Below the pieces are notes generated by a model. That model did no database searches. It saw nothing but the letters and a program-made list of their open reading frames with translations, and was not told the DNA's origin. From positions 62,001-126,000 of the forward strand of contig JAQUOU010000004.1 of the NCBI GenBank assembly GCA_028716975.1: DNA of 64,000 nt, written 5' to 3'. Below, one piece after another: positions 1-9,417 of the stretch (positions are counted from its first letter, which is position 1; each line of letters begins with the position of its first letter). The position numbers and the translations under genes were made by a program. Origin of the DNA: Methylobacter sp. Lineage in GTDB: Bacteria; Pseudomonadota; Gammaproteobacteria; Methylococcales; Methylomonadaceae.

Positions 1-342
1 TTTTTGTTCGTCGGCATCGACTACTTCACTACGCTTGATATATGTTTTCTTTTTACGCACTTCAACGCTGATGGTTTTAGTGGAGCTTCCCGGCACACTT
101 GCCTGTTTAATCTCAATAACTTTCCTGCGTTCCAAAGTCACCCGCCTTGGCGAGCTTTTATCTTCGCCATCGGCTTTACCATGACGTTTACGCAAATGCG
201 CAAGCAACTGCATTTTTTCATCTTCATTAATTACATCATCAGCGGCGTTTGCAGATAACCCTGCCTCTTTCAGCTGCTCTAATAATCGTTCCAAAGGTAT
301 TTTTACAACCTCAGCTAATTGCCGTACTGTTTTGTTACTCAT
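1..342 (-). CDS. infB: Translation initiation factor IF-2, N-terminal part (cut by window edge)
   Basis: IF-2 is the GTPase that places initiator tRNA on the 30S ribosome. Only the first 114 codons are visible; the reading frame is open through base 1, so the rest lies to the left. The start is the ATG at 342, preceded by a GGGGCAG ribosome site. The protein begins MSNKTVRQLAEVVKIPLERL, the IF2_N helical domain, with the usual LLEQLKEAGL pattern, and then runs into a charged linker rich in Lys, Arg and Glu. It starts 13 bases after the nusA stop, matching the conserved rimP-nusA-infB order. The GTPase domain is not in the window. Confidence 0.95.
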   Translation of the reverse strand, partial: MSNKTVRQLAEVVKIPLERLLEQLKEAGLSANAADDVINEDEKMQLLAHLRKRHGKADGEDKSSPRRVTLERRKVIEIKQASVPGSSTKTISVEVRKKKTYIKRSEVVDADEQK

Positions 343-355
343 TGCCTGCCCCTTA

Positions 356-1870
356 CTACTCGCCATGTTCCTCAGCAAACCAAGGCTCACGCGCCTTCAT
401 AATCAATTTTGCCGCCCGCTCTTCATTCATGCCTGAAAAATTTATCAAATCATCGATCGATTGATCTGCCAGGTCATCCATTGTAATTATGCCTTGACTA
501 GCCATATCATAAGCCAGATCTCTTGTCATACCTTCCATTTCCAGCAAGTCCTGCGCCGGCTCAGCTGTTTCTATTTTCTCTTCGTCTGCAATGGCGCTAA
601 TCAGTAAGGCATCTTTGGCCCGGCTTCTCAGTTCATTAACAAGGTCTATATCAAATCCTTCAATTTCCAGCATTTCACTGACCGGAACATAAGCTATTTC
701 TTCAACTGTATTAAAGCCTTCTTCAACCAGGATCAAGGCGATGTCTTCATCGACATCCAGTTGCTCTACGAATAACTGTTTAATTTTATCGGCTTCAGCC
801 TCGCTGCTTTCTTCCGCTTTGGATGCATCGATTACATTTAATTCCCATCCGGTTAACTGCGTTGCCAGCCGCACGTTTTGTCCGCCACGACCAATAGCCT
901 GAGACAGGTTTTCTGAATTTACCGCCAAATCCATGCTATGTCTGTCTTCATCAACAACAATGGATTGAATTTCAGCGGGCGACATGGCATTAATAACAAA
1001 TTGAGCATCACTTGGGTTCCAAAGAATAATGTCAACACGTTCTCCGGCGAGTTCATTTGAAACTGATTGTACTCTTGATCCTCTCATGCCGACACAAGCT
1101 CCAACCGGATCAAGTCGCGGATCATTGCTTTTCACTGCAACCTTGGCCCTAGAGCCGGGATCACGCGCTGCGCCCATTACTGCAATCATGCCTTCACCCA
1201 CTTCCGGCACTTCAAGACGAAACAGGGCAATCAGTAATTCAGGCGCTGTCCGGCTGACAAATAATTGAGGACCGCGAGGCTCTGAACGTACAGATTTCAA
1301 GTATCCTCTTATTCTATCGCCAATGCGAATGGGTTCGCGGGGAATCATGTCTTCCCTTGCGATATAAGCTTCCACATGTCCACCCAAGTCCAGGAATACG
1401 CTGCCTTTTTCGATGCGTTTTACGATGCCTGTTATCAGTTCGCCTACACGGTTCTTATAAGCCTCAACAATTTTCCTGCGCTCGGCTTCCCTGACTTTGT
1501 GAATAATAACTTGCTTGGCAGTTTGCGCGGCAATACGTCCGAAATCAACAGATTCAATTTCTTCCTCTACAAAATCACCTATCTGGATTTCAGAATTGTC
1601 CATCTGGGCGACTTCCAGCAAAACTTGCGTTTCCGGAAATTCAACATCGCCATCAATCAGGTTATTGGCGGCTACAACTTCCCAGAGCCTGTAAGTAACG
1701 TAATCACCGGTTTTTCTGTCTATAACCACGCGGACTTTAATTTGATTAGTATGGCGTTTGATCGTAGCCGCTTCCAGTGCTGATTCTATTGCCTGAAATA
1801 CGACTTCTTTTTCAATCTCCTTTTCATTGGAAAAAACCTCCACTACTAATAAAATTTCTTTATTTGCCAC
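356..1870 (-). CDS. nusA: Transcription termination/antitermination factor NusA
   Basis: NusA binds RNA polymerase and controls pausing, termination and antitermination. The protein has the full gammaproteobacterial layout: N-terminal polymerase-binding domain (about 1-125), an S1 domain (about 130-200), two KH domains (about 225-345; [10 protein letters not shown] and [13 protein letters not shown] are seen) and two acidic C-terminal helix-hairpin-helix repeats (about 360-495). I chose the GTG at 1870 because AGGAG sits 8 bases upstream and the protein then begins [12 protein letters not shown], as in relatives (504 aa). An in-frame TTG at 1888 has no comparable site. The start overlaps the rimP stop by 11 bases, which suggests translational coupling. 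Confidence 0.95.
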   Translation of the reverse strand: MANKEILLVVEVFSNEKEIEKEVVFQAIESALEAATIKRHTNQIKVRVVIDRKTGDYVTYRLWEVVAANNLIDGDVEFPETQVLLEVAQMDNSEIQIGDFVEEEIESVDFGRIAAQTAKQVIIHKVREAERRKIVEAYKNRVGELITGIVKRIEKGSVFLDLGGHVEAYIAREDMIPREPIRIGDRIRGYLKSVRSEPRGPQLFVSRTAPELLIALFRLEVPEVGEGMIAVMGAARDPGSRAKVAVKSNDPRLDPVGACVGMRGSRVQSVSNELAGERVDIILWNPSDAQFVINAMSPAEIQSIVVDEDRHSMDLAVNSENLSQAIGRGGQNVRLATQLTGWELNVIDASKAEESSEAEADKIKQLFVEQLDVDEDIALILVEEGFNTVEEIAYVPVSEMLEIEGFDIDLVNELRSRAKDALLISAIADEEKIETAEPAQDLLEMEGMTRDLAYDMASQGIITMDDLADQSIDDLINFSGMNEERAAKLIMKAREPWFAEEHGE

Positions 1871-2360
1871 TGCGTGCTCCTTTTTCAATGCTCGGATTAA
1901 ATAAACGGGATTCAGGAACCAAACGCGCTTTGCTCATGGCGTTAAACGGAACCTCATAAACCTGACCCGCTTCCTCAAGCGTAATAATATCGTCTTCGAC
2001 CTTTTCAATCCGGCCGATAATTTTTCTCCGGCCATTTATAGCTTTAAATAAATTAACAAATACCGTGCTGCCTATGAACTGTTCAAACTGACTGATCTTA
2101 AAGAAAGGCCGGTCTTCTCCAGGCGAGGAGATTTCCAAATGATAATAGCCTTGTATAGGATCTTCGACATCCAGGACGCCGCTGATTTGATGACTTACTT
2201 TTGAGCAGTCTTCAACCAGAATTCCCTGTTCGTTATCGATGTAAATTCTTAAACATCCATGTTTAGGATGTGGATTATATTCAATGCCTACGCATTCATA
2301 ACCTAAACCTTCAACTATTGGCTCAATTAAATTAACCAAATGCTCAGGAGCCTGCTTCAT
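1860..2360 (-). CDS. rimP: Ribosome maturation factor RimP
   Basis: RimP helps mature the 30S ribosomal subunit and is the usual first gene of the nusA-infB operon. The ATG at 2360 has GAGGAAAA just upstream and gives [20 protein letters not shown], the normal start of the family (166 aa). An in-frame upstream extension to 2411 would read through a terminator hairpin and is rejected. The conserved segments [19 protein letters not shown] and [12 protein letters not shown] are present, the latter ending the N-terminal domain before the SH3-like C-terminal domain. Confidence 0.95.
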   Translation of the reverse strand: MKQAPEHLVNLIEPIVEGLGYECVGIEYNPHPKHGCLRIYIDNEQGILVEDCSKVSHQISGVLDVEDPIQGYYHLEISSPGEDRPFFKISQFEQFIGSTVFVNLFKAINGRRKIIGRIEKVEDDIITLEEAGQVYEVPFNAMSKARLVPESRLFNPSIEKGARSGK

Positions 2361-2380
2361 TTTTTCCTCATTTACTGACG

Positions 2381-2407
2381 CACATAAAAAAAGAGCCAAA
2401 GGCTCTT
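2381..2407 (-). terminator. Rho-independent terminator upstream of rimP
   Basis: Read on the minus strand, AAGAGCC-TTT-GGCTCTT is followed by a run of T. It is a 7-bp stem with a 3-base loop. It lies between tRNA-fMet and the rimP start, as the second of two terminators. Confidence 0.75.
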
Positions 2408-2450
2408 CCATTAATAACCCATGTAAGCTTCCACAAACCGAAGCCCAAAA

Positions 2451-2475
2451 ATAAAAAACCCCAAAAAGGGGTCTC
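2451..2475 (-). terminator. Rho-independent terminator of tRNA-fMet
   Basis: On the minus strand ACCCC-TTTTT-GGGGT is followed by TTTTTAT, starting about 10 bases after the tRNA CCA end. The stem is short (5 bp) but GC-rich, with a clear T run. Confidence 0.75.
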
Positions 2476-2481
2476 AGTGTG

Positions 2482-2558
<77 letters not shown>

Positions 2559-2570
2559 ATTGATTTAATA

Positions 2571-2599
2571 ATTATAAAGACTTTACAAGTTTTTAGCAA
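2571..2599 (-). promoter_or_regulatory. Promoter of tRNA-fMet
   Basis: On the minus strand TTGCTA (2594-2599) and TATAAT (2571-2576) are separated by 17 bases, with the tRNA beginning 12 bases after the -10 box. It is a near-consensus sigma-70 promoter. Confidence 0.75.
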
Positions 2600-2908
2600 C
2601 TTATTTATATTTAAGGTTTTTACTGCTTCCGAATGCCACATTCGTCATCAAAGACAGTAACTGCGATCGGTAGTTCAAGTTGAAAAACTTATTTACTGTT
2701 ATGCTAATCCACTTTTTCTACTAACTTGTCAACTTTTAAAACTTAAATGGATGAGGGGGAAATTATAGTATTGTCTTATTAATCGAATGAATGATTACGA
2801 GCCGGGGGATATATAACAACTTTATTTTGAATGAAAGTTTAACTCACCTTATATCGAGGATCATAGCATTATTCATCAGCGACTCCAGTGTCTTATAAGT
2901 TAAGCAGC
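2600..2908. other. Intergenic region, no gene seen
   Basis: AT-rich spacer between the tRNA promoter and the pgpA stop. No open frame, repeat or convincing terminator was found. Confidence 0.6.
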
Positions 2909-3412
2909 TTAGCTCCAATTAATAAAGAACAACAAAATCCCTGCAAATATTCCTGCTAAAACATCATCCAGCATGATCCCCAGGCCGCCCCCCACATATT
3001 GGTCTACCCATTTGATGGGCCACGGCTTTAGAATGTCGAACACCCTAAATAACAGGAAACCCAACACTATGGTTTTCCAGGTAAAAGGCACCCACCACAT
3101 GGTTATCAAATAGCCTGCAATTTCATCCCAAACTATGCCGCCATAATCATGTTCGCCCAATTTTTCTGCCGCCCATCCGCATATCCGCACGCCGGAAATA
3201 GTGACTGCAATTGTCAACAGGCTGTAAATGACAATATGGGTTTGTGCAAATAGCCAATAAACAGGAATTGCAGCCAATGTACCGCAAGTGCCCGGCGCTT
3301 TTTTTGCCAGTCCTGAACCAAAACCGAAAGCCAGAAACAAGACAGGATCAGACAGAATCTGTTTAGGCGAGAGCCTATTGTTGCCGTGCTGTTTATTATG
3401 AAAAATGCTCAA
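2909..3412 (-). CDS. pgpA: Phosphatidylglycerophosphatase A
   Basis: PgpA removes the phosphate from phosphatidylglycerophosphate to give phosphatidylglycerol in the inner membrane. The 167-residue protein has the family signature GFGSGLAKKAPGTCGTLAAI near residue 30, several hydrophobic segments, and the acidic motifs WDEIAGY and LDDVLAG. The start is a TTG at 3412, inside the end of thiL (17-base overlap); no better start lies downstream before the conserved GFGSG block, so translation is probably coupled to thiL. It is the usual neighbour of thiL and nusB in gammaproteobacteria. Confidence 0.92.
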   Translation of the reverse strand: MSIFHNKQHGNNRLSPKQILSDPVLFLAFGFGSGLAKKAPGTCGTLAAIPVYWLFAQTHIVIYSLLTIAVTISGVRICGWAAEKLGEHDYGGIVWDEIAGYLITMWWVPFTWKTIVLGFLLFRVFDILKPWPIKWVDQYVGGGLGIMLDDVLAGIFAGILLFFINWS

Positions 3413-4331
3413 AACCTTTTACCTTTAATGGCTGAATATTACCCGATTTATTCAGCCGTAAACCCGGTTCGGACTCGATTACACCAATTTTTCTGCAATC
3501 GATAGCCAATTTGACCGCTTTCTCTGAATTTACGGTAAAACACAGTTCATAGTCATCGCCTGCAACCAATGGCATAGACCAATCGTTGGTTTCTTTTATA
3601 TAGGCTAGTACGGCATCGGATAGCGGCAGCGCATTCCAATCGAGACACGCGCCAACCCGGCTTTGTTCGAGAATATGTCCTAAGTCACTGGTCAAACCAT
3701 CAGAGACATCAATGCAGGCGCTGGCAATACCCCGTAAAGCCAAGCCTGCGTCAACTCGAGGGTCAGGCTGATTAAACCGTTTTAATGCAGTTTCAGGATT
3801 CGCACAGCAATAACCTTGTTCAATCTTTAGCCCGAGTCCTGCATCGCCCAGACACCCGGTCAGGTAAATAAAATCGCCGGGCCTTGTAGTTGAACGCAAT
3901 AATGCCTGACCCGTTGGAATCAGACCCATAGCCTGAACAGTTAAGGTCAAGGGACCTGAAGTCGTATCACCCCCAATCAAATCCACTGAATATCGCTCGG
4001 CTAAGGCCAAAAAACCTTTACTAAAATCAGTCAGCCAATTTTCATTAACTGCCGGTAAAGTTAATGCCAGCGTGACAGAAACCGGTTTTGCGCCTATGGC
4101 GGCAAGGTCACTTAAATTAACGGCTAATAGCTTATGTCCAAGCTGCTCAGGATTGACTCCGGCAAAAAAATGCACATTTTCAACCATCGTATCGGTGGTT
4201 ACAGCTAATTCATAACCCTCCGGAATTGATAATAACGCACAGTCATCGCCGATGCTTAGGCGAGTTGAAGAATTTTTTACCTTTTGTTGAGTAAAGAAAC
4301 GCTGAATCAGGGCGAACTCAGAAATCGGCAC
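3396..4331 (-). CDS. thiL: Thiamine-monophosphate kinase
   Basis: ThiL phosphorylates thiamine monophosphate to thiamine pyrophosphate, the last step of the coenzyme pathway. The protein (311 aa) has the AIR-synthase fold motifs: SIGDDCALL near residue 26, TTDTMVENVHF near 45, NLSDLAAIGAKP near 73, GGDTTSGPL near 120 and DVSDGLTSDLGH near 210. The start is a GTG at 4331, two bases after the nusB stop. Length and gene order are normal. Confidence 0.95.
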   Translation of the reverse strand: MPISEFALIQRFFTQQKVKNSSTRLSIGDDCALLSIPEGYELAVTTDTMVENVHFFAGVNPEQLGHKLLAVNLSDLAAIGAKPVSVTLALTLPAVNENWLTDFSKGFLALAERYSVDLIGGDTTSGPLTLTVQAMGLIPTGQALLRSTTRPGDFIYLTGCLGDAGLGLKIEQGYCCANPETALKRFNQPDPRVDAGLALRGIASACIDVSDGLTSDLGHILEQSRVGACLDWNALPLSDAVLAYIKETNDWSMPLVAGDDYELCFTVNSEKAVKLAIDCRKIGVIESEPGLRLNKSGNIQPLKVKGFEHFS

Positions 4332-4333
4332 AA

Positions 4334-4774
4334 TTATTTATTACCGGCAGCTCTGGCTTTAATTTCTACCGCTCTTTTTTTCTGGGCGATTTTATCCAGA
4401 ATGCCGTTAACATACTTATGGCTGCCATCGGCGCCAAAGCATTTAGCCAGGTTTATGCTTTCATTCAGGATGACCCGATAGGGCATATCCAGTCTATGCA
4501 ACAACTCATAAGCGCCAATTCTTAAAATGGCTCTTTCGACCGGATCAATCAGATCGACAGGACGGTCGACAAATTCAGTCAATGCCTGGTCCAGTGCCTC
4601 CAAATTTTTAGGTATCCCGTGAAACAACTCGGTAAAATAGCTTTTCTGGGCATCCTTAAGCCGTTCTTCCTCTAAAAACTGTAACTCAATTTCGCCAAGA
4701 TTCTGTCCGGTCATCTGCCATTGATACAATGCCTGCACAGCAGCTTTCCGGGCATTGGTACGCGCTTGACTCAT
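4334..4774 (-). CDS. nusB: Transcription antitermination protein NusB
   Basis: NusB binds boxA RNA with NusE and prevents early termination in rRNA operons. The 146-residue protein starts [20 protein letters not shown], the typical all-helical NusB N-terminus, and includes ERAILRIGAYELL and RVILNESINLAK. Its ATG overlaps the ribH stop codon by one base (TGATG). The ribH-nusB-thiL-pgpA order is conserved in the class. Confidence 0.95.
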   Translation of the reverse strand: MSQARTNARKAAVQALYQWQMTGQNLGEIELQFLEEERLKDAQKSYFTELFHGIPKNLEALDQALTEFVDRPVDLIDPVERAILRIGAYELLHRLDMPYRVILNESINLAKCFGADGSHKYVNGILDKIAQKKRAVEIKARAAGNK

Positions 4775-5250
4775 CAGCCTTCCAGATTTTTAAATAAGCT
4801 CACCATTTCTATGGCTGATAATGCAGCTTCCGCGCCCTTATTACCGGCTTTGGTGCCTGCACGTTCTATCGCCTGTTCAATCGTGTCAACGGTTAACACC
4901 CCGAAGCTGACCGGCACATCGTATTGTAAGGAAGCATGCGCCAAGCCTTTAACACATTCACCGGCTACATATTCGAAATGGGGAGTTCCGCCGCGAATAA
5001 CAGCGCCTAATGCAATGATGGCATCATATCTTTTTTGGGCGGCTATACGCTGAACGACCAAGGGCAATTCATAAGCTCCGGGGGCTTTTACCAGATGAAT
5101 ATCAGCGTTATCGACACCGTGACGCACCAGCACATCAATGGCGCCGGATATCAACTGTTCAACGATAAAGCTGTTAAAACGGGATGCTACGAGACAGAAT
5201 TTACCTCCTTGAGCTAATAAATTTCCTTCAAATGTTTTTACTGTCGACAT
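4774..5250 (-). CDS. ribH: 6,7-dimethyl-8-ribityllumazine synthase
   Basis: RibH joins the ribityl-aminopyrimidine with 3,4-dihydroxy-2-butanone 4-phosphate to form lumazine, the last but one riboflavin step, in an icosahedral shell. The 158-residue protein has [17 protein letters not shown] near residue 22, APGAYELPL near 57 and [16 protein letters not shown] near 82, including the catalytic His in the last motif. It sits between ribB(X) and nusB and is translationally coupled to nusB. Confidence 0.96.
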   Translation of the reverse strand: MSTVKTFEGNLLAQGGKFCLVASRFNSFIVEQLISGAIDVLVRHGVDNADIHLVKAPGAYELPLVVQRIAAQKRYDAIIALGAVIRGGTPHFEYVAGECVKGLAHASLQYDVPVSFGVLTVDTIEQAIERAGTKAGNKGAEAALSAIEMVSLFKNLEG

Positions 5251-5297
5251 TATGCTTCTCTACTTAATTACGAATATTATTTTCTGAAACGATAGTG

Positions 5298-6410
5298 TCA
5301 CGTATCATAACCAACATGCTCGGACACCTCCAGATCAAACCCTGACAATCCGACATATTTCTTTTTGGTGCCTAGAACCTTTAATTTATGCACACCCAAA
5401 TCAGCCAAAATTCTGGCTCCGGTGCCGGTCATGCGCCAATCCGTAGCCTCCGGATTCTGTGCTGAACCAAAAATTCCATGGTCTTCCAGTTGATAATGAT
5501 GGATCAATTCCACCAGGGATTTGTTGTCTTCGCTCTGCCTGACGACAACTAAAACACCGCGTCCTTCTTCAGCTATTTTTTGCATCGCTTCACGTATTGA
5601 AACAGTGCTGTCAGTGCGCTTTGATGCAAACACATCATCCAGTAAATTGCGCGCATGGACTCTGACTAAAACCGGTTTATCTCCTGAAATCTGCCCCATA
5701 ACCATCGCCAGATGCACATTATTGTCATTTCTGTCCTGATAGGCATAGAGACGAAAATCGCCAAATTCAGTAGGAAAAGCACACTCAATGATGCGTTCTA
5801 ACGTATTTTCATTCTGAATACGATAATGAATTAAATCAGCAATAGTCCCGATTTTAAGATTATGCTGTTCGGCAAAGGCTTCCAGATCCGGTTTTCTTGC
5901 CATTGAACCATCTTCATTGAGTATTTCAACAATGACGGACGCAGGCTCGACACCGGCCAGTTTGGCTAAATCACATCCGGCTTCGGTATGTCCGGCACGA
6001 TTTAATACGCCTCCGGACTTGGCCATCAAAGGAAATATATGCCCGGGCTGCACCAAATCATCCGCCTTAGCATCCGCAGCGACGGCGCATTGCACAGTAC
6101 GCGCCCGGTCAGCGGCAGAAATTCCGGTCGTTACGCCGGTTGCGGCCTCGATAGATACCGTAAAATTCGTCGAATGGGCCGTTTTGTTTTCATTGACCAT
6201 TAACGGCAAGCGCAACTGCTGACAGCGTTCACTGGTTAAGGTTAAACAAATCAGGCCGCGGCCGTAACGCGCCATGAAGTTGATATCTTCGGGACGTGTA
6301 AAAGCAGCCGCCATGACCAGGTCGCCTTCATTCTCGCGATCTTCATCATCCATGATGACAACCATTTTGCCCTCGCGCAAATCCGCTATGATTTCTTCAA
6401 TTGTATTCAC
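5298..6410 (-). CDS. ribB: 3,4-dihydroxy-2-butanone 4-phosphate synthase with degenerate GTP cyclohydrolase II-like domain (RibBX type)
   Basis: The N-terminal half (about 1-200) is a full Rib[16 protein letters not shown] near residue 21, RYGRGLICL near 48 and [14 protein letters not shown] near 140 carry the metal and substrate residues. The C-terminal half aligns in shape with RibA, but the three zinc-binding cysteines and the QEGRGIGL-type motif are not there: the zinc region reads [20 protein letters not shown]. The protein should therefore make dihydroxybutanone phosphate but not open GTP. Such RibBX proteins are known in gammaproteobacteria; a separate ribA is expected elsewhere. The GTG start overlaps the ribE stop by 4 bases. 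Confidence 0.88.
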   Translation of the reverse strand: MNTIEEIIADLREGKMVVIMDDEDRENEGDLVMAAAFTRPEDINFMARYGRGLICLTLTSERCQQLRLPLMVNENKTAHSTNFTVSIEAATGVTTGISAADRARTVQCAVAADAKADDLVQPGHIFPLMAKSGGVLNRAGHTEAGCDLAKLAGVEPASVIVEILNEDGSMARKPDLEAFAEQHNLKIGTIADLIHYRIQNENTLERIIECAFPTEFGDFRLYAYQDRNDNNVHLAMVMGQISGDKPVLVRVHARNLLDDVFASKRTDSTVSIREAMQKIAEEGRGVLVVVRQSEDNKSLVELIHHYQLEDHGIFGSAQNPEATDWRMTGTGARILADLGVHKLKVLGTKKKYVGLSGFDLEVSEHVGYDT

Positions 6411-7075
6411 AGATGTCCTTGGTTTAAAAATCCGCTTTTTTGCAAAAATTCTTCAGTGATGCCGCCCTGGCTTTTAGCTGCTGTCTCCCTCATCATTAAT
6501 CGCTCCATATAACGAGCCATTAAATCGACTTCCAGATTGACCGGAGTTCCGACAACAGCATGGCCGAGCGTGGTTTCCTTGAGCGTATGCGGCACGATAT
6601 TAACACTGAACAAGGCGCCATTGACTTCGTTGACAGTCAGGCTAATGCCATTGACACAGATAGAGCCTTTTTCGGCAATATATTTCGCCAGATTATCCGG
6701 CGCCTTAAATTTAAAGCGGAAAGAGCGCCCATCCGCTTTTTTTTCGATAACTTGGCCAATGCCGTCAACATGGCCGCTGACGATATGCCCTCCCATGCGG
6801 GTCGATGGCGTTAAAGCCAGCTCCAGATTAACCGCAGTGCCGGTAGTCGCGCTCTTTAATATGGTTCTGGATAAGGTTTCATTAGACACATCGGCGCAAA
6901 AATAATCCGTACCCAACTCCACAGCCGTTAAACATACGCCGTTGACTGCAATGCTGTCGCCCAGCGCAACGTCATTAAGCGGTAATTTACCCGTATTTAT
7001 TGTTAACCGGCAATCACCTGATTTTTGTACGATTGCCGCGATTTTTCCTACGGCTAAAATAATGCCTGTAAACAT
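6407..7075 (-). CDS. ribE: Riboflavin synthase alpha chain
   Basis: RibE dismutates two lumazine molecules to riboflavin. The protein (222 aa) begins MFTGIILAVGKI, the family N-terminus, and has two lumazine-binding barrels (about 1-95 and 96-190) with GDSIAVNGVCLT and GSICVNGISLTVN as the matching motifs of each, and GHIVSGHVDGIG between them. The last 25 residues are outside the conserved fold. It lies between ribD and ribB(X) in the operon. Confidence 0.95.
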   Translation of the reverse strand: MFTGIILAVGKIAAIVQKSGDCRLTINTGKLPLNDVALGDSIAVNGVCLTAVELGTDYFCADVSNETLSRTILKSATTGTAVNLELALTPSTRMGGHIVSGHVDGIGQVIEKKADGRSFRFKFKAPDNLAKYIAEKGSICVNGISLTVNEVNGALFSVNIVPHTLKETTLGHAVVGTPVNLEVDLMARYMERLMMRETAAKSQGGITEEFLQKSGFLNQGHL

Positions 7076-7109
7076 TAGTACCTTCTGTTAAAAAACGCTT
7101 TAGCCGCCG

Positions 7110-8198
7110 CTACGGTGTTAGTATTAATTTTAAATCCCGGCCAATTTGCCTGACATCCCGCAGTTTTAAATGCTTCTTGTCAGCCAACTGCTGTAAACCG
7201 GGCATATTAAATAATCCGCGGCCCTGATCCCCAAGAATACAGGGCGCCATGTAAATCACGTATTCATCGACCAGTCCTTCAGCCAGTAGTTCGCCATTCA
7301 ATAGGGAACCGGCCTCGATCAGTACTTCATTGATTTGTTGCCATGCTAAAAAAATCATGACTTCATGCAGATCAATCCGGCCATTTTTATCAGGCAAACG
7401 ATAAACTTCAAAACCGGCTTTTTCCAAACTCTGTTGCCTGGTTTTGTCATGAGAGCAGGTCAAAATCAGATTACGTCCGGGTATCGAGGCCATGTATGCA
7501 TCTAGCGGCATTTTCAACTGGGAATCCAATACTACCCTGACCGGTTGTACTACCTCCGTATCTAGGCGCGCCGTCAATGCCGGATCGTCCGCCAAAACGG
7601 TATTGATGCCGGTTAAAATCACCGAGCTTTCGGCTCTTAACTTATGCACATCAGCTCTGGCCTCAGCCGAAGTAATCCACTTGCTTTCGCCCGATGCCAT
7701 TGCCGTACGCCCATCCAGGCTCATCGCCAGTTTGCTGCGCACAAAAGGGCGGTTTTCAGTCATTCTTTTAACAAAACCGCGGTTCAATGCCTGAGCATCT
7801 TCCTCTAATACGCCGCATACCACATTAATTCCTGCCGCTTTAAGCTTTTCCAGACCTCTGCCCGATACCTGCGGATTGGGATCCTGCATGGCTGCGACAA
7901 CCCTGATTACGCCGGCTTTTATAAGCGCGTCGCAACAGGGAGGCGTTCTGCCGTGATGACTACAGGGTTCCAATGTCACATAGGCTGTTGCGCCGTTAGC
8001 ATCAGGTACAGCTTTTAATGCTTCGATTTCGGCGTGCCCAAGTCCGGCTTTAACATGCCAGCCTTCGCCGATAATCACATCATTTTTGACTAAAATACAG
8101 CCTACACGCGGATTTGGCTTGGTTGTATAGAGTCCTCTTTTAGCAAGAGTGAGTGCCCTGGACATGAATACAGCATCCTGCTGAGCTAAAGATGTCAT
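7110..8198 (-). CDS. ribD: Bifunctional riboflavin deaminase/reductase RibD
   Basis: RibD deaminates and then reduces the pyrimidine intermediate of riboflavin synthesis. The N-terminal deaminase domain (about 1-145) has the zinc motifs HAEIEAL and PCSHHGRTPPCCDALI; the C-terminal reductase domain contains LAMSLDGRTAMASGESKWITS. I place the start at the ATG at 8198 (MTSLAQQDAVFMSRALTLAK), one base after the nrdR stop, because it matches relatives (362 aa). An in-frame extension up to 8291 would lie inside nrdR. No strong ribosome site is visible, so coupling to nrdR is likely. Confidence 0.94.
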   Translation of the reverse strand: MTSLAQQDAVFMSRALTLAKRGLYTTKPNPRVGCILVKNDVIIGEGWHVKAGLGHAEIEALKAVPDANGATAYVTLEPCSHHGRTPPCCDALIKAGVIRVVAAMQDPNPQVSGRGLEKLKAAGINVVCGVLEEDAQALNRGFVKRMTENRPFVRSKLAMSLDGRTAMASGESKWITSAEARADVHKLRAESSVILTGINTVLADDPALTARLDTEVVQPVRVVLDSQLKMPLDAYMASIPGRNLILTCSHDKTRQQSLEKAGFEVYRLPDKNGRIDLHEVMIFLAWQQINEVLIEAGSLLNGELLAEGLVDEYVIYMAPCILGDQGRGLFNMPGLQQLADKKHLKLRDVRQIGRDLKLILTP

Positions 8199-8199
8199 G

Positions 8200-8652
8200 T
8201 TATTTTTTTTGCAGATGTTCGATAATGTCGGTAAATTCACTGACATCCTGAAAACTTCGATAAACCGATGCAAAACGCACAAAAGCAACATGATCCAGTA
8301 AGCTCAGTTCTTTCATGACTTTTTCGCCCAATTCCTGCGCAGGTATTTCGCGCTCGCCCTTTGCCAGCAATTCTTTTTTAATTCGATGGATGGCCGCTTC
8401 AATGTCATCACTGACAACCGGCCGTTTTTCCAAAGCCTTCAGCATTCCTGAACGTAATTTGTTTTCCTCAAAAGGCTCCCGAATTCCGTCACGCTTGATA
8501 ATGCGAGGCAGCGTTAATTCAGCTACTTCATAAGTTGTAAATCTTTCTTTACAAACATTACATTCGCGCCGGCGGCGAACCTGATCTCCTTCATTTGCCA
8601 ATCGGGAATCAAGAACGCGAGTATCTTGTGCTGTACAAAACGGGCATCGCAT
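8200..8652 (-). CDS. nrdR: Transcriptional repressor NrdR
   Basis: NrdR is a zinc-finger, ATP-cone repressor of ribonucleotide reductase genes. The 150-residue protein starts [20 protein letters not shown] with the paired CPFC and CNVC zinc cysteines (residues about 3-34), followed by an ATP cone (about 49-139; [16 protein letters not shown]). It heads the riboflavin operon, a common arrangement. Two NrdR boxes occur in this same window upstream of nrdJ (49496-49542), which gives it a likely local target. Confidence 0.96.
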   Translation of the reverse strand: MRCPFCTAQDTRVLDSRLANEGDQVRRRRECNVCKERFTTYEVAELTLPRIIKRDGIREPFEENKLRSGMLKALEKRPVVSDDIEAAIHRIKKELLAKGEREIPAQELGEKVMKELSLLDHVAFVRFASVYRSFQDVSEFTDIIEHLQKK

Positions 8653-8856
8653 AATTAAGTCACTGTTATAGGAATACGGGAAGCTCGAGCTTTAAATTCA
8701 AAACTCGAAATTTTATACCACTTTTTTATATTTTATCCGTATTTATTTCTAAATTCTTAAATCACGGGCGCTTAAAAACGGTTGAAAAGGCATGAAGCAG
8801 CCCTGGTAATTCAGGGCGGGCTAGGGGGGCAGGAAAATCAGGTTTCGGCAATTTAG
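8653..8856. promoter_or_regulatory. Intergenic region with probable nrdR-rib promoter
   Basis: On the minus strand TGG-TATAAA (8712-8717) is an extended -10 candidate about 60 bases before nrdR. A small CCCTG/CAGGG hairpin lies nearer the upstream gene at about 8802-8818 but has no T run, so it is not called a terminator. Confidence 0.4.
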
Positions 8857-9264
8857 TTACGGATTGACCTGGGCAATCCAGTCTTGAAGGTTATAGTAAT
8901 TGGTAATACGGGCGACTTTATTATCACGAATTTCAAAGAATGCCCCGGCAGGCAGGCGATATTTTTGTCCCTGTGCTACCGGCAATCCCTCGTCGGTTTG
9001 AATGTACTCACCCAAGACAACGAATTCGGCAGCAGCCCGGCTGCCGTCGGGTGTGGCCATAATGACCATGTCGACCAGTTGTTCTTTGTAATTATAGTTC
9101 ATGCAGGCCATGAACTGGGTGAACGCTTCCTTGCCGATTTCCCGTTTGCCCTGATTGATGTCGTGTATAACATCGTCTGTGAGCAAGTTCAGGAAAGTAT
9201 CCATGTCGCCATTGTTGAAAGCGGCATAGTACTGTTCTATAAGGTGGATGCTATCTTGATTCAT
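8857..9264 (-). CDS. NTF2/SnoaL-like family protein
   Basis: A small cone-shaped NTF2-like fold protein of 135 residues. The start at 9264 (MNQDSIHLIEQYYAAFNNGD) has GGAG at the right distance; the longer frame to 9315 would add an unsupported hydrophobic stretch. Typical family features are the N-terminal helix with YYAAFNNGDMDTFLNLLTDDV and the strand pattern ending in ITNYYNLQDWIAQ. Members range from ketosteroid isomerases to polyketide cyclases and carrier-like proteins, so the substrate cannot be predicted. It stands alone between nrdR and the acyltransferase pair. Confidence 0.75.
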   Translation of the reverse strand: MNQDSIHLIEQYYAAFNNGDMDTFLNLLTDDVIHDINQGKREIGKEAFTQFMACMNYNYKEQLVDMVIMATPDGSRAAAEFVVLGEYIQTDEGLPVAQGQKYRLPAGAFFEIRDNKVARITNYYNLQDWIAQVNP

Positions 9265-9417
9265 AATAACTCCAAGGTATAACAGGATAAGGTAAACGGC
9301 ATATTTTATAATCAAATGCCGAATTTGACTTGATTTTTTTACCTGTGCTTATACTGGATGGAGAAATAGAATTGATTCCTGGCAGGCCGGATGAACCGCG
9401 TCTGTCCGGTAACAGCG

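Noticed and set aside
2361..2411. Longer RimP N-terminus
   Set aside because: It would be translated from a terminator hairpin and is absent from relatives; the internal ATG has a good ribosome site.
6400..8652. FMN riboswitch in the riboflavin operon
   Set aside because: Genes overlap or nearly touch and no RFN element is visible between them or in the 204-base nrdR leader.
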